A DNA stretch of 64,000 nt from Xestospongia muta (GCA_963693285.1 OY848917.1:11284192-11348191), one strand, 5' to 3'; counted from the stretch's first letter, positions 47,801 to 60,919 are shown. Program-made: numbers and translations. The notes: a model not told the origin generated them from the letters alone.

Positions 47801-50800
47801 AGTTATATCTTCAAATGTATTCATGTACGTGAACACTGAAGTGATTTAAATTGTTTGATTATTAGCCATATTTCTTTTATGATGTAACTTTAATGTTCAT
47901 GATGCAAACTGGTACATGCATGTACTTATACACAATATTTGTACATGTATTTTCCCCACCCAGCTAGTCTTCTTGCATCATTTAATGATTTCATTATGTA
48001 GTAATGTTAATAATTATACTTATCCATATGTCATACTGATGTAGTAGAATAGTTTGACTGATATTTCTAGTGTAGGCTGCATGTAATACGTAATATCTAT
48101 TGCCAATTACAATGTAGGTTTACGTTTTATTCTTGATAATTTTCCTGGATTACATATACAGTGTACATGTCTAGTTCGAAGTTACTGCGTACTAACTTGT
48201 TACAATTTATTGGTTTGTAAATAACAGTAGAGGAAAGTCTCCTGTGTTGTTCATACACTTTTCATGAATTAGGTTAAATTTTACTTGCTAACTACATGAC
48301 TTCTTCTAAAGTGTATTAACAATAAGAATCACGATTAACTATAAAATCATGAATTTTGTTATCCATACAACTGCTATTTCTGACTAAGTTATGAATGTTA
48401 TTGTTCATACTACAAATAACAGTACACGATAAAGTTCTTAGCATTGTATATTTTCTTATATACAGCTGTCGCTGACTGTGCCATTGGATCGACAATTTGA
48501 CCTCTTAGTATTGGTATGTGACTATATTGTATATAATATACCTACATTTGTGTATAAAATATCAATAAATGTACTAGTAATATTTAAAGCTATAATTTGT
48601 GAATTTTATGAACTTGACATTAAGATTTGGAAGATAATACATGTACATGTACAGAAGTATATGATACATGCAGGTGTGTATAATACATGTACTGTACATG
48701 TACAGGTATACATGGTACATGTACATGTAAACGTAGGATGAATCATTTAAAAGCACATGTACTATGTGTATCCACCTGTATAAACTATTTGTGTATTCAT
48801 TTTGTTACTAGTACACAGAAATTATATTATATGAGTGAGAGGTATGGTGTGTGGTCACAGATGTACATGTACATATATGCTCTATTTAATTTGTAATTTT
48901 TAGTATAAAGTTTATTTTTATTTTAACATTTATCCCAATGATGAAATTTCTTATTAATTGCCTGTGCTGATTTCAGCCATTTGTTTTAGTAGTAATTGCT
49001 AGAGTACATTTTTGAGTCACACCCATTAAATATCAAATAATTTATAGGATTAAATGAAATATGTAGCAGTTTGGTCCTCTCAATCAATTGGACACATGAG
49101 TAATTTTTTGTAAAGGTTATTAAATGATAACTCTTAATATTTTTTGATAAATGACTCAATACACAGTTTACAATGTTAAAATATTTTCATGATATATTCA
49201 TTATGACAGAATTCTTTCATTTAGTCTTTAGGTCTATTAATTAATCTGGTTGAACACAGCTCTCCCAATAGACAACAGCTCTATACAATCCACACTCTAT
49301 GTCAAGATGGTGAACAACTATATAGTGATGTTTTAGCTGTTAATGCCATTATCAAGGTAATTATGTGACCTATTATGATAAGTTTCATTAAAATAGAATG
49401 GTATTGTCTAATGTTGTACTTGTTCAATAAATCCATTGATTGTATTATGCCTCAACGACAATGTTACTTAATTTTTGCCTGAACTATGATTTATGCTAAT
49501 CAGACTCATCATTTAAACTGAAGTTATTGTCTATGGCTTAATGACATTAGTATTATTGTTGATATTGTACTAGTTTGTTTCCTTAAACTTATGCCCACTG
49601 TTATGATAGTCAGCTGTTTTTTACAAGCAATAAGATGCCTTATTCACATTACATCATCTCAACCTGATTACACAACCTCACTTTTTATGTCTTATGTCTC
49701 CATGGATTTTGTTGTAGAAACTGAAATATATTATGTAATTATACATATAATGTTAGGGTTGCAATATTATGCGTTGTTTCTTTTTCTTTAGTTGTTTCTC
49801 ACTCATTACAAGAGAGCAGAAGATGTTACTATAGATGTACCTACTCCTCAACGACTATCACAAATGAGTCCTCAGTCTTCACCTTTGAAGGGACCACCAA
49901 AGGTAAGTTGTACATAATTACATCATACACAATAAAGTTAACAAAAGTTTTCAACATTTGCATAGAATGAAAAGAGTCGATAGAAGTGTTAGGATGAATG
50001 AAGCTGTTTTGGCTTATTGTATTTCAGTATTGGTAAATTTATTCAAGCCTCTCTCAGTTTGTTATGCTGATATAGATTGATTGACCAGTGTTCAGCTGTT
50101 AGTTGATTGCTCACAACATGTTATACAAACTATGCAAACATTATTACTAAACACTACCTTGTTTGTGTTGTGGAATATGTTGATACATGTACATTGTATT
50201 CATGAGCGGTACATTTAGTAGTGCATGTACATACATGTATTAAATACACTGTGCACATGTATTGTACAGGTATGCATTGTATAGCAGGTGTGTTGTACAT
50301 GTGCATATCATGAGGTGTACTCGTATACATGTAAAAGGACATTATGATAGGGTTCAATGCTTGATTCACTTCAATAGTGTTTACTAGACTGAAGTCTGGT
50401 ATCTTTTGTATAATATTGAATGATGTTATGAGACAAGTTTGCTAAGTCAACGAGAATCAATACTGGGGAATTCCCTGGTATGTTCCCTACACTACAGGTA
50501 GTACACAGAAGCACAAAATTATCATTATTAAATTAACTCATGTGACAAAGATGCCATTAGTCTTACAATGTGGCTTGTAACTTTCCTGTATAGGGGGAGC
50601 CTTTAACATTTACACTGAGAGTTCTAATAACTCATTATACTGCATAATTCTATTAGACACCTCCTTGTGGTATTATAGTGAACTACTATAACATTTTAAT
50701 ATAAATACATGTACAGTACTTACTACCAGTATGTTCAATATGTAACAAAACTTGTACGTCATATGAATTAATATGTAATGTTCACATGTATTATGTGTAT

Positions 50801-53800
50801 GTGTGTGTGTGTAGGTAAGATTATGTATTTGTTGTTAAATAATGTGCAAATTACTCTTATAATAATTTGTAGTATGTTATTATTAAACTAGCTTGATCAT
50901 CAAATTGTATGTGTTGGTGGTTTGCTGAGCTGTTCTGTACTACCAACTTTAATTATGTTCCTTTAATTAGATTTTTGTATAGTAATAGGAGAATGTTTAG
51001 ATATAAATTAAATTTATTGTAATGAAGTTAGTGGTTGTGACCACCTCAAAAATGAATAGAGATTACATTCAATGGCAATATTTTTATGATTATCAACTAT
51101 CTGTACACAAAACTGGAAGCTCCAGATCTGAGGTAGATCTAAGTAGACCTGTAAGAAGTCTATTATATCTTGTAGCTAACAAAAACATCTCCCAATGTTA
51201 TAAAATGGTTGTATGTATATACACAATTTATAGAAATATTTTGTGGATATTCTTCTATTTTTTTGAAACCAGAGTACTCATTTTCATTAGCTATACAGTA
51301 GTATATTCATACATTCATGTACAAAGTTGTATGTATTATTTCATAGATCAAAAGAGATTTGCTTGCTTCAAGTTTTGCATCACGTATGAAGACACAGAAA
51401 ACTGTCAAAGGATTTAGGTAAATTTTCAACTTCACAGAGTAATTATAGAATGTATCATCTATGAGCATATGGTCAGACTGAATAAAAATTATAGACAGTG
51501 TAGTAGTAACCTTTAAATAATTAAGAACATATTTACTGTATGCATAACTCTCAATTTATTGCTGGCTCAGTTCATACTATTGGTAGTTTTGTACACTCCC
51601 TTCAACTTACTCTCGTCAGCATGTACTATGGTATTCACATGTAACTCCTACGTTGTCCTTGTTCAAATGTTAGTTCAGTGTCTTTTGCTTATATCAGTTT
51701 TCTTGACTTTTAATTGTTGTTGTTATTACTATAATACATGTAAAATAATGTAGATTTATTTTCATGAAGACATATGAGTGACAAAATGTGTACATTATTA
51801 GTACGTGTATGCTATGTATGCATAATTAATAGTGGAGCAAACAGTAAAGTCCTCTAATTTACAAATGAGGAGGTGATTGGTCTAACTTGCCTTTCAAATA
51901 CACATTTAAGAGAGTATTCACCATGGTGAAATTTTAGAGGAACCATAGTATTATAAAAGCATCATCTATTAAGTGGTGTGGCAGAAGACTACATCACATA
52001 TAATAATTTTGTTAGGTCTCCAGTTAAACTCTCAAATCAACAAGATGACAAAGGCATGGATTGGTTTCTTGGATTAAATGAAGAGAACACTAGTAAGTCA
52101 TACATACATAAAGTTAGTAGTCACTGAATACTATTGAAATTTGTAATCAATTTAGCTTTAGTCGTAATTTTAATGTTGTTGGTAATGTTTGAGTTCGTAT
52201 AGTCTTTGGAGTGTGGGGAGTATCATAGCTGTTGGTATAATTATTGCTAGTGTTTGTCTACTGCAGCATTATGACATTTTTAGTTTATTGCTGAGCACCT
52301 TAGCACAAGGCAACTAATCTGAGTGGTGCAGTAAAATCTCACCTTAGTTTATATATGTGTGTGTGTGGTTCGGTCATGCTTTGGAAAGCAATAATTGCTT
52401 TTCCATAACCTGGAACCACTGGTATACAAAAGCATGTGATCAGTTATCTTTACAGTGAAATGTATTTTTGATGTTTAGTGATGTTTGTTCATACACATGT
52501 ACTGCATATTAAGGTAACTAACTATATAGATACTCTTACAGTCACTTTGCTTGAGGTGATAATAAAATTGCTTATTACAAGAATGGAATTTGATCAATAT
52601 CTAAGTTCATGTGTCTTGTGTACTTAATGTTTGTGTCTATTAAAGATAACCAACTCCATTACAAATTCTAGATATATATTCGTATGTGTTACTTAAGAAT
52701 AATGTCATTTTGGAATGTCTGTCTTCCCAAGTGTTGAGGATTTCTAGGTAACAAACCACGTTGTAATTATAGTACTATAGTATGTCTTTTATAGCCATAT
52801 TTCTAACTTGTGGGAATGCTCATAGTTGTATTGGTTGTAGGACACCCACTAGTTACTACTGTGCTACCACATGTGTGGTTGTTAAGGGATTATTATGTGA
52901 TGTCACAAAATGTTAAGGCCTTGTTGTGCAATGTATACATGTACAGTTTGTTGTTTATATTGACTGCAAGAATCATGAATGTGCAACTACAAATGTTTAA
53001 ACCATTAACCACAAGCTTTAATGTTAAAATCAGTAGTCAAAACATTTTTAAAATTCCCAGTTTAAAGTATTTACATTTGTACTTTTTTATACAAATAATA
53101 AAATGTGAGCAATTTAAATCTGGAGTTTTTAGATGTTTTATGTTGTTTTGAGGATAATAATTATAATTTATATGATATTAGTGACTAAACCACCAATACA
53201 CACTGCACCTAATAGGCTCATTTTGGTTTATTATGAGTGTTATGATGATGAGTGTACTGGTTGCATTCATTGTTGTAGTACACACAGTAGCCAGTTAAAT
53301 TTTTAGAATTTGCAAAGAGCGAATGAAGTTTATTGATTGCTATGTTTGTCAGTGGTACAGTGATGTTGGGTGAAGAAAATTATTAATAAATTGTTATACA
53401 AACGATTTGTCAAAATAAACTTGGCTAACAACTATGAATTAGATGGAAAACACTTGTCATACCAAGTCTTACTCACTATTATTCCACCTACTAATTTGCA
53501 AATTAATATTTCTCTCCCCTCAAAAATTACTCACTGTACATTAGTTGCGTATGATTTAATGTTATTAGAGACAGATACTGTAATTATATAAATTATAACC
53601 TGCTATGATAGGGGGTGATGCCGAGGTTGAAGATGATGATGATGAAGAAGAAGAGATAGAAGATGGTGCTGTCAGTGATCCTCTAGTGTTCAGTAGGGAA
53701 GACTTTGATTCTGGTATAGTCACTGCAGTGTACATTAATGCTGTCACAAACACTTGATTTTGTTCTAACACACTGAGTTGCTTTGATAACCAAATTTTAG

Positions 53801-56800
53801 TGTTGGCTTTAAAATTTTGATGTATCACTTTTAATGCTTATGACTTGTATCTAAGTTGATAGTGCTTTATATAGCTGACTTAGGTCAAAATTTGAATATC
53901 ACTTTGAATTAATGACACATTCTATATTCAGGACAGTTTCATATCACAAAATAGCATCTTAAATGTCCACGAAAAAATACACATATATAAGTAGAATATC
54001 ACTTTTACCACAGACCTTACTGGATAAAAGTAATGTGCACTATATTATTTGATACTGTTGCATGTGTCCTTTACTAAAACTGACCAAAGGTTCCACTTTA
54101 ATTTACTTCTTTGTATGTAAGAATTTATGTGTACATTTTCTAATTATGTAGCGCTAACACAAGCTGGACAACATATGGAGGATTCCATCATTTCGTCTTA
54201 CTCCGCTTTGCTGTTGGCAGTACTAGCCAAACATAATTCTGTAAGATACTGACTATATACCGTAAATCTTAAAATTCAGTATGTGTAAATGCGCATGTTA
54301 TACTTTGGTGGTTTTTATGACTATGAATGTAGTTATGGTAGATTGCACCTTAAAAACATACCATAGGCATGTGTAATATATAATATTGTATAGATTATAC
54401 TTAATAACTACATGTAGTTGTATGTACTATGGTATTGATTTCTAATTCACAAATTAGGAGTTTGCAAGTACACTCAAAAGGGAGTTACCAGATGGTAATT
54501 ATTCATCACTCATCAAAGTTCTTAAGGAATTCATATCTTTTATGAATATGGCTGTAAGTCATTATTATTACACTTAAATTTATCAAGTTTAAGAAATTAA
54601 CTTTATTAGATGAATTTGTTTTAAATCAGTAATGTTTCTCTTTCTACACTAATATATTTTGATAGTTTGTAGACATAGAACGATGACCTTCCGAAGTCAT
54701 TACGTGTATATTTGTTTTGAGTTCCTTTACACAGGAGCTTGTGATTTCAAATTGTATTGACAATCTCTATATGTCTTTATACTAATTATTGTTTTTACTT
54801 GAGAATGTCTTATGTAGAGAGGTACATGTCTTGATTGATTTCTTGCTAAGTATAGATTATGTAAATACTTTACACATTAATCAGGAAATTGTCTCCTTTC
54901 TACTAGTATATATTGTTTATAAGAGATAACGAATTGACCATATACATAGTATAGTATGTGCTATATTGGCTACTGAAATGGTTGTATGAGGCAAACAGTG
55001 ATGGTGAATATCATTACATAGTATATAGTTTAGATATAGTGACAATTGTACCTGCACAGTTGGCAATTCTTTGTTTTCGTCCTACTTGGAAAACATGATT
55101 TATATGGAGTGATGTTGTTTCTTGGAAACGATGCATAACGATGATCACTAGCCATGAATATTATTAAATATTCTAGAACAATCTCTTCAACGACATCATT
55201 ATTGCTTTATCTAATTACGCAATATTTATATAAGAGTTTTTTCACAATTGTTTATAAAAATTAATAAAATATTATACATGGGGAAACCTCACTAATACGT
55301 TAGAGGAGGGTGATTGTTGGTATCTAGGAAGCTTAACAAAGTCCTCCTGGTTACCAAATGTTTTTGGCTACACAACATGAAGCTTTCATTGCTAAGAGTA
55401 AGCATTTTTTATATATATGCAGCATATTCTGTTTACATATGTATCTTTGTTCGTGTGGTTTACACTAAAGAATTTGCTGGTTTTCGTAACACCAGGTTTA
55501 TCTTTGCTTCATGAGTTGACTACACAACTATTGATTGCCACTATTTTTACAATATAAAGTATTGTGGCTTACACTTGTATGGTATGACTTATGCAACTTC
55601 TTGGAAATCATTTTATGTTTGTCACTTCTGTTCTTGGAATTATCGTTCTATATCATCACAATGTGACAATTGCTTGTGATGTGCTGATATGTGGGATTAA
55701 TTTCCATTGATTTCTTTGAAATTGTCTACCTAAGCATTCGTGTTTCTTGGAAACGTTATCATTAGTACTATTATATTGTCAATACTTTATGACCACAGAG
55801 CTCATAGGGATATTTAGTACCAATGAATACATTGATTATAGTTGCAAGAATAGTTGTGATTATATTATATATATTAGATTGATCAGATACGATAAAAACC
55901 ACGATATTTATAATTTGTGCACGTGCAGATATAATATTTTCTGAATTAAGGAGAGCGCTGTACACACAGTACTAGTTTTAACTTAGTGTTGTTTCATTTA
56001 CATATTTTGCTTAAGTTGAAGATTTACTTGTATTAATATTCATAGCTGACAAATTCAATTAAAACTTCAAAATGCTCACATTACATTGAATATAACAACT
56101 TAAGATTATTTTATTATAGTTTTTTTAGTTATCTTCCCTTACAATAGCTAGGGAGAGTACTAGCTTCCAAGAATTGAAACCTCATTTAAGGAAATCATCT
56201 TTTAAGAAATCCCCTTTTCCTGTATATAGTATGTACAATAGTTGTGCATTTAATTGACCCAGACAATATGTCTAGTAAACTTGGTTTGCTTGGTTGATCA
56301 AAGTAAATCATTATTAATAATTAAGTTTTATTCTGCTACATTTTGAACTACTGTAAGTTTAAACCATTTTGCATATATGAATTGATATCAACAAAGATTT
56401 ACAAGTTGGTTTATAGTGTTAATATATCTCTAAAATTAATTATATTTCCTTTTTATTATAGTCCATCCTTGAGGTCACAAAACTGAAAGTTCTTGCCCCC
56501 TTATTTGTATAGTTTTGTCTAGCTCACCATTAATGTCAGCATTATTATTTTAATATTGAAAGTTGATTTTAAAGAAATAGTTTATATTTATGTACTGAGT
56601 TTGCATTTATAAGATAATGATAGAGATACGTCAGCATATTTGGTGGTAATGTGATTAGAGTAATTGTGTTAAGTTGGCCTCATTTAAGGTTTAAGTTGAG
56701 TCTTTTAGAACTCTGTTATAACAAATGGTGTCAAAGAGTGTAATTTGGAGCCAAAACTAGGTCTTTGTTAGTCAGATTTGATTAAAGGATGATCAGCGAA

Positions 56801-57427
56801 TACTTTACTTAATATAGACATTATTTTACATTGCTTAATGTCTCTGTGTGCAGGAGTCAGCTCCTACTGTACTGTATAATATGTTTCTTGGTACTGTTAT
56901 AAGTTTTATAAGATGTTTTAGATTTTATTAAAAGTAAAAGTATTCATGGGATTACCAGTAATAATAATTTCTTAAAATTAGTTTGTTTTCAGAATTCATG
57001 AATATGCTTAAGGTTTCTTTCCAAAGAAAAGCACTATAGCTTTTACTACTATTGTCCAGACTCTTATTATTTAATTATTATAGAAACACCTGCTGTTTGT
57101 ATCTATCTATACAAAGAAACAATAGAAGATATGATCTTAGGCTATTTGCTTTAGTATTAGTATAAACTTATCTCAATTCTCTGGCTTCCTTTATTGTTGT
57201 TCCCTGACTTTCTCATATAGGAGAATGAAATATTAAGTACACACATGATTTTATTTTTAACTATGATCTGTTATTGTATGTAATGCATTTATACTTTGTC
57301 CGTTACATATGAGACACTGAATGTGAGATTATATGCTCATTTTTTACACTTTTAGAGTTCCAGTACAACCAGATCAGGTCTGGAGTCTATTCGTAAAATC
57401 TTGAAGCATTTGGAGTCATCAGACTGA
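38839..57427 (+). CDS. WAPL: WAPL, cohesin release factor (23 coding exons)
   Basis: Coding exons: 38839-39621, 39713-39776, 39984-40708, 40927-41031, 41458-41594, 42012-42123, 42619-42703, 42755-42857, 43784-43922, 44512-44626, 44793-44929, 45224-45300, 45847-45900, 46375-46507, 48466-48513, 49225-49356, 49792-49902, 51347-51417, 52016-52092, 53612-53713, 54152-54240, 54458-54553, 57356-57427. All phases agree; 1,188 aa (human WAPL is 1,190). Residues 1-560 are basic or acidic, low complexity, with an AT-hook-like RKRGRPPK at 205-212. The helical WAPL domain runs from about 560: VEYLLDNMRPDQPLSVRCLS, HWLREEMRILGVIDHIANR, LRVFLNITHDHELGSYRIGE, GLLINLVEHSSPNRQQLY, and near the end QAGQHMEDSIISSYSALLLA. 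WAPL works with PDS5 to release cohesin from chromosomes. I did not recognise the vertebrate FGF or YSR motifs. The second ATG at 38842 is an alternative start. Confidence 0.95.
42956..43570. mobile_element. TA-flanked DNA transposon relic in a WAPL intron
   Basis: TIRs of about 25 bp (CCATATTTCCTCGTAGAAA and, inverted, CCGTATTTCCTCATGTAAA) are flanked by TA on both sides, as in Tc1/mariner/pogo elements. The 615-bp interior has two opposed coding scraps. The plus strand from 43107 (MVASKESHRSFDISFKLCAV) resembles the Brinker-type DNA-binding start of transposases. The minus strand 43447-43127 (GHHIYKTIWTPFIGEMLPAE, DRYAVSLTRDSKIVGHVP) resembles a HIRAN-like domain. The sequence near both ends is rich in AATAAACGCC/AAACACCT phrases. 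It is non-autonomous. Confidence 0.7.
44741..44790 (+). repeat. Pyrimidine-rich (TCTG)n/(TC)n tract before a WAPL exon
   Basis: ctgtctgtctgtctgtatct and flanking ctctctcttgtag form an unusually long polypyrimidine tract directly before the acceptor at 44792. Confidence 0.75.
45458..45802. mobile_element. Possible MITE in a WAPL intron
   Basis: Ends CAGAGTATTTCCTTGATAGA and, inverted, CAGTAATTCCAGAAATAGAG share a GATAGAGGCC/AATAGAGGCC core. The interior contains tctctaaatagagatc and no coding frame. No clear target duplication. Confidence 0.4.
54554..57355. other. Last WAPL intron (2.8 kb)
   Basis: The largest WAPL intron. AT-rich; no nested gene or recognisable element was found by reading. 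Confidence 0.5.
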
Positions 57428-57958
57428 TGTTTTCTATATTTTAGCGAACTTAAAAGTTTTAGTTGTTATTGTTCATCTGCAACTTTTCACAATAATTATA
57501 AGGTGTACTAATTTTCATTTGTTAATTGTTGTTATTCAAAGTACTTTTCTTACTATGGGCAACTTGACCTTAATGATATTATTAATAGTTGTGTTTAGAC
57601 CATTACTACTTCACATGTTTAGCAGTTTTATATTGGTAGTGGTATTGCTGATTTATGATCATGATACAAACTTCAAGTAAAAAAGCTTATTGTATACCAT
57701 ACTGTCTATGCATTATGCCAAACTGCCATGGTAGAGGGGTGCCAAGTTGAAGGGTGGAATAAATGATCATTGAATGATTGATGAATATGTGTATTGCTTG
57801 GATTTTGGTAATGAATGACGTAGATATGATTGCCATGACCAATACTGGTCTGCCTGTCGGAACATTATACCGATCATTATCACCCACATAATATTATTAT
57901 AATAATTATTCATGACCCAACCCACTCTATTGCCAAGCTTCAGCCCACCCGACACCGC
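57428..57958. other. WAPL 3' flank and spacer
   Basis: It must contain the WAPL 3' UTR, but no clear AATAAA was seen close to the stop codon. Nothing else is recognised before the promoter of the next gene. Confidence 0.4.
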
Positions 57959-57966
57959 TATAAAAA
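57959..57966 (+). promoter_or_regulatory. TATA box (TATAAAAA)
   Basis: TATAAAAA begins 36 bp before the ATG at 57995, preceded by a C-rich stretch (cagcccacccgacaccgc) that stands out from the AT-rich surroundings. Initiation about 30 bp downstream would leave a 5' UTR of only a few bases. Confidence 0.6.
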
Positions 57967-57994
57967 GTAACAACTAGCCTCAATCGCAGCAGAC

Positions 57995-59620
57995 ATGACT
58001 AGGCGGATTCCGTTCATGACTGTCATTTTCATACTGTCATTACTTTTATTCCTATCATCTAAAGAGAGCAATGCTGCTACAGATGTTCATAATAATAGGT
58101 ATTGCATCCACAACGTGGACGTTACCAACAATCGAATAGTTTACGAAGACAACGTCAATAATTCCGTAAGGTCGCAACAACTACGGTCGTTGATATCATT
58201 GGACAAAAATGCCTTATATATTATAATTAACATCACATATCTAGATGATGGTTGGCTAGTTTATCTGGCTACACGATACAGAATTCTACAAGTATTTTCA
58301 CCCCAACTGTTCGACGAACTAAGTTTGGAAACATTATCAGCTCAAAACAGAGTTAATTATGTGGAAGTAGAATTATTAACAACAAAGTACTGTGAAGACT
58401 CTGATATCAATAAAAGACACATTCTGGAAACATTAATGACCGCAAAAGGCTTTAACTGTTTGGAAGAAATATCATCAATTAACGGTTCCAATGACAGAAA
58501 TTATTACTTAAATGCCATATCTAAAAGTGGCATCATGATCTTCTTACCAAATGCTTTATTTTCCATTTTCACTGTTTTTATCATTTTAATCCCATGTCTT
58601 ATTGCAAACATTTCTTCCGACAGATTAAATTGGTTGTACCTAAGGACAAATGGTCCGAAGAGGAAAAACAAACAGTCTAGCAACCAAAGCAAAAATTCAC
58701 AAGAAAAGCGAGAAATATTCCTAAATGGAATATATGTCGTAATGATATGCTTCACTGTCATTTACATTGGTTACCTAATAATTGACTCTTACAGCTACTT
58801 CAGTGTAAAAACACCAGACAACAACATCCAGCAACCCATTGATCCATTCATCACAAACATTCTATTTTTAAGCATCACAGCTCTTATATCATTTGTAGGT
58901 GCAACTTGCAACAGTGGCAAAATTTTATATAAGCACAACATGAGACTGAACAAATCAAGATGCTCTACAACATACAAGATGTTCATTGTGATAGCATTTT
59001 CATGTTCGACACTGTTGTTAACATGTCTCATTTATCACACATTGTTCTTGATAATTGCACTCACAATTGATTGGAAGACAGCTTTATACCAAATAACATA
59101 TCTGTCCTCTTATATACTTATGGCATTGGTCAGTTTGCCAACAATCTTCATGCAGTTCACGATAACACTTAGAAAACGTGCCTATATCTTTCTTTTCCTT
59201 ATCTATGGATTTTTAACTTCAATTCCTTGTTTATATTATATGAGTATTTCTGGGTGTCAAGAACTTACAACTACCAACTTTAACATTACCGAACTATCAG
59301 ATTTAGTGCCCATTCTGTTCTTTTCATTTTTTGCTTGCAGCTGTACAATTGCTGTAGCAGTCTTAGTTTTCAGACAAAAAATTTCTAAGTTTAAGCAAAA
59401 CGCTAATACAAAAGAAGTTTCAACTAAAGGTCATCAGACTATTCCTAAAATCGAAATCAAAAAACAACCAAAAGCAACATTTGCTGATACGTCAAGCCAA
59501 AGATTAAACTTAGTAAAGATTGATGATTCTCCAAAAGGTGTAAATCAGTCATTATCGATTATTGTTGTTAACAATCCAGGACCTATTTTAACGAGGCAGG
59601 GTGAGAACTGCAATGTTTAA
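57995..59620 (+). CDS. Orphan seven-pass membrane protein, intronless
   Basis: A single uninterrupted frame of 541 aa. Residues 8-27 form a signal peptide (FMTVIFILSLLLFLSS, then SNAA). About 150 extracellular residues follow, with four Cys and several N-glycosylation sites (NITY, NGSN). Seven hydrophobic segments lie near 181-205, 243-265, 285-305, 327-357, 366-391, 397-417 and 437-459. The loop after the first is basic (GPKRKNKQ), consistent with a cytosolic side. An 80-residue polar tail ends the protein. The topology resembles a receptor, but I see no DRY, NPxxY or class C signature and do not recognise the family. The lack of introns contrasts with WAPL and NAF1: a retrocopy or a lineage-specific intronless receptor gene are both possible. 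An AATAAA is at 60170. Confidence 0.75.
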   Translation: MTRRIPFMTVIFILSLLLFLSSKESNAATDVHNNRYCIHNVDVTNNRIVYEDNVNNSVRSQQLRSLISLDKNALYIIINITYLDDGWLVYLATRYRILQVFSPQLFDELSLETLSAQNRVNYVEVELLTTKYCEDSDINKRHILETLMTAKGFNCLEEISSINGSNDRNYYLNAISKSGIMIFLPNALFSIFTVFIILIPCLIANISSDRLNWLYLRTNGPKRKNKQSSNQSKNSQEKREIFLNGIYVVMICFTVIYIGYLIIDSYSYFSVKTPDNNIQQPIDPFITNILFLSITALISFVGATCNSGKILYKHNMRLNKSRCSTTYKMFIVIAFSCSTLLLTCLIYHTLFLIIALTIDWKTALYQITYLSSYILMALVSLPTIFMQFTITLRKRAYIFLFLIYGFLTSIPCLYYMSISGCQELTTTNFNITELSDLVPILFFSFFACSCTIAVAVLVFRQKISKFKQNANTKEVSTKGHQTIPKIEIKKQPKATFADTSSQRLNLVKIDDSPKGVNQSLSIIVVNNPGPILTRQGENCNV

Positions 59621-59921
59621 GTTAGAAATGCATTTTTATTTGTGTGTATTATGTTAACAATAATGTGTGGATTATATCATCCTGGAAAAACATTGGTCTA
59701 TCTTCTACATCAGTCAGATAGATAACATAGTCCTTTTAAGTTCAATGTGAGCAAACATTGGGTGCTGAATCTACTGATCATTGTCTCATAAACAAGTTAT
59801 TCTTATTTCAGTGTACTATAAATAATTTTGTGAGATGTATTAGTTATAACAAAGACTTGGTTGTCCAATCTCTTATATATGATAATGTAATTATTGCCTA
59901 ATCTTGATTCATTGTTTTTCA

Positions 59922-59999
59922 ACATGCATGTGACTTACTATCATATTCATAACAGTGTATATACACTGTTATGAATATGATAGCAAGTCACATGCATGT
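59922..59999. repeat. 78-bp near-perfect palindrome
   Basis: Arms of 39 bp meet without a spacer at 59960/59961 (centre gtgtatatacac); the outer end is acatgcatgtgactt. I found one mismatch (ttac against the complement of tagcaa). It lies about 300 bp after the stop of the seven-pass protein and may be in its 3' UTR, where the RNA would form a very stable hairpin. Confidence 0.92.
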
Positions 60000-60169
60000 T
60001 TGTTACCTACTAAGTTCAAATATGGTTGTCGTATTATTGAATGTATCAATAACATTAGTATAAACACATCCCCCAAAATTCAACTACCAATACGGTGATT
60101 GACACATTCCATAGTGATAGGGAGTGGCTGCATCTTCCAGCCTGGCATGTAATGTTACAGCTGTAATGA

Positions 60170-60175
60170 AATAAA
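60170..60175 (+). terminator. Candidate polyadenylation signal (AATAAA)
   Basis: AATAAA, 550 bp after the stop at 59620, with nothing coding between. It is the first canonical hexamer I noticed there, though such hexamers are common in AT-rich DNA. Confidence 0.3.
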
Positions 60176-60333
60176 CAATGTAACAGACATATCTATCTTT
60201 CTTTTGCAGTACTATTGTAAATGTCTAGCACTTTACTTAATTAAGTAAAGTTATAACTACTTTAAAATCACCAGAAATAATGATGCAATAATTATCTTAG
60301 AAAACACAATACAATAAATTTAAAGAAACGACA

Positions 60334-60540
60334 GTGTGGATGCAAAACAGAAGTGTAAATGAGTGGATTACAAAGGATATTTGTACTATACAGTACGCCA
60401 ATAAAGAAGAAAATTTACTCTGGACAAAACTACAGTCCCTATGTCATTTGTGGTCAGACCAGCTACCAGTCTATGCTCATCTGATCCACTGGAGTGACAG
60501 TCCAAGAGAGAAATTTCTTGCTCTTCAGGATATTGATGTG
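60334..60540 (+). CDS. Possible exon of an unknown gene
   Basis: An open stretch with protein-like composition (LLWTKLQSLCHLWSDQLP, HWSDSPREKFLALQDID) ends at a good donor (GATATTGAT/gtgagt). A weak acceptor (gaaacgacag) precedes it. No family is recognised and no partner exon was found before the LINE relic. Confidence 0.3.
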
Positions 60541-60919
60541 AGTAGTTATACATGTTGGAATTGTGAGAAGGACATTAAAAATCCTATTAACAATCCATCA
60601 TATTTATGTGACACACTGGAAAAAAAATGTTTGTACCAAAAAGAAATACATAGTTCCAATATGTTCTTGTATATATGTCTAATATTACAGCAAAAATATT
60701 TGTACAGCTACTATGTTAGACTTCATAATTGATATTCTTGATGACACTCAAGCAGTGGTCTTTGTATTCACAGCATGACAGGTCCTTGCTTATTACATAG
60801 CAATGATGACATATACATAAGCATTATGCATGGCCATAAAGAGCTATACATGTAATGCCATGGGGTAATGAACATCTAATCAAATGTATAAAGAGAAGAA
60901 ACCATTTGTATACTCATGC

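Noticed and set aside
48574..48896. Open frames around 48.5-48.9 kb rich in Tyr, His, Met and Val
   Set aside because: They come from self-complementary acatgtac-type repeats in a WAPL intron and read on both strands.
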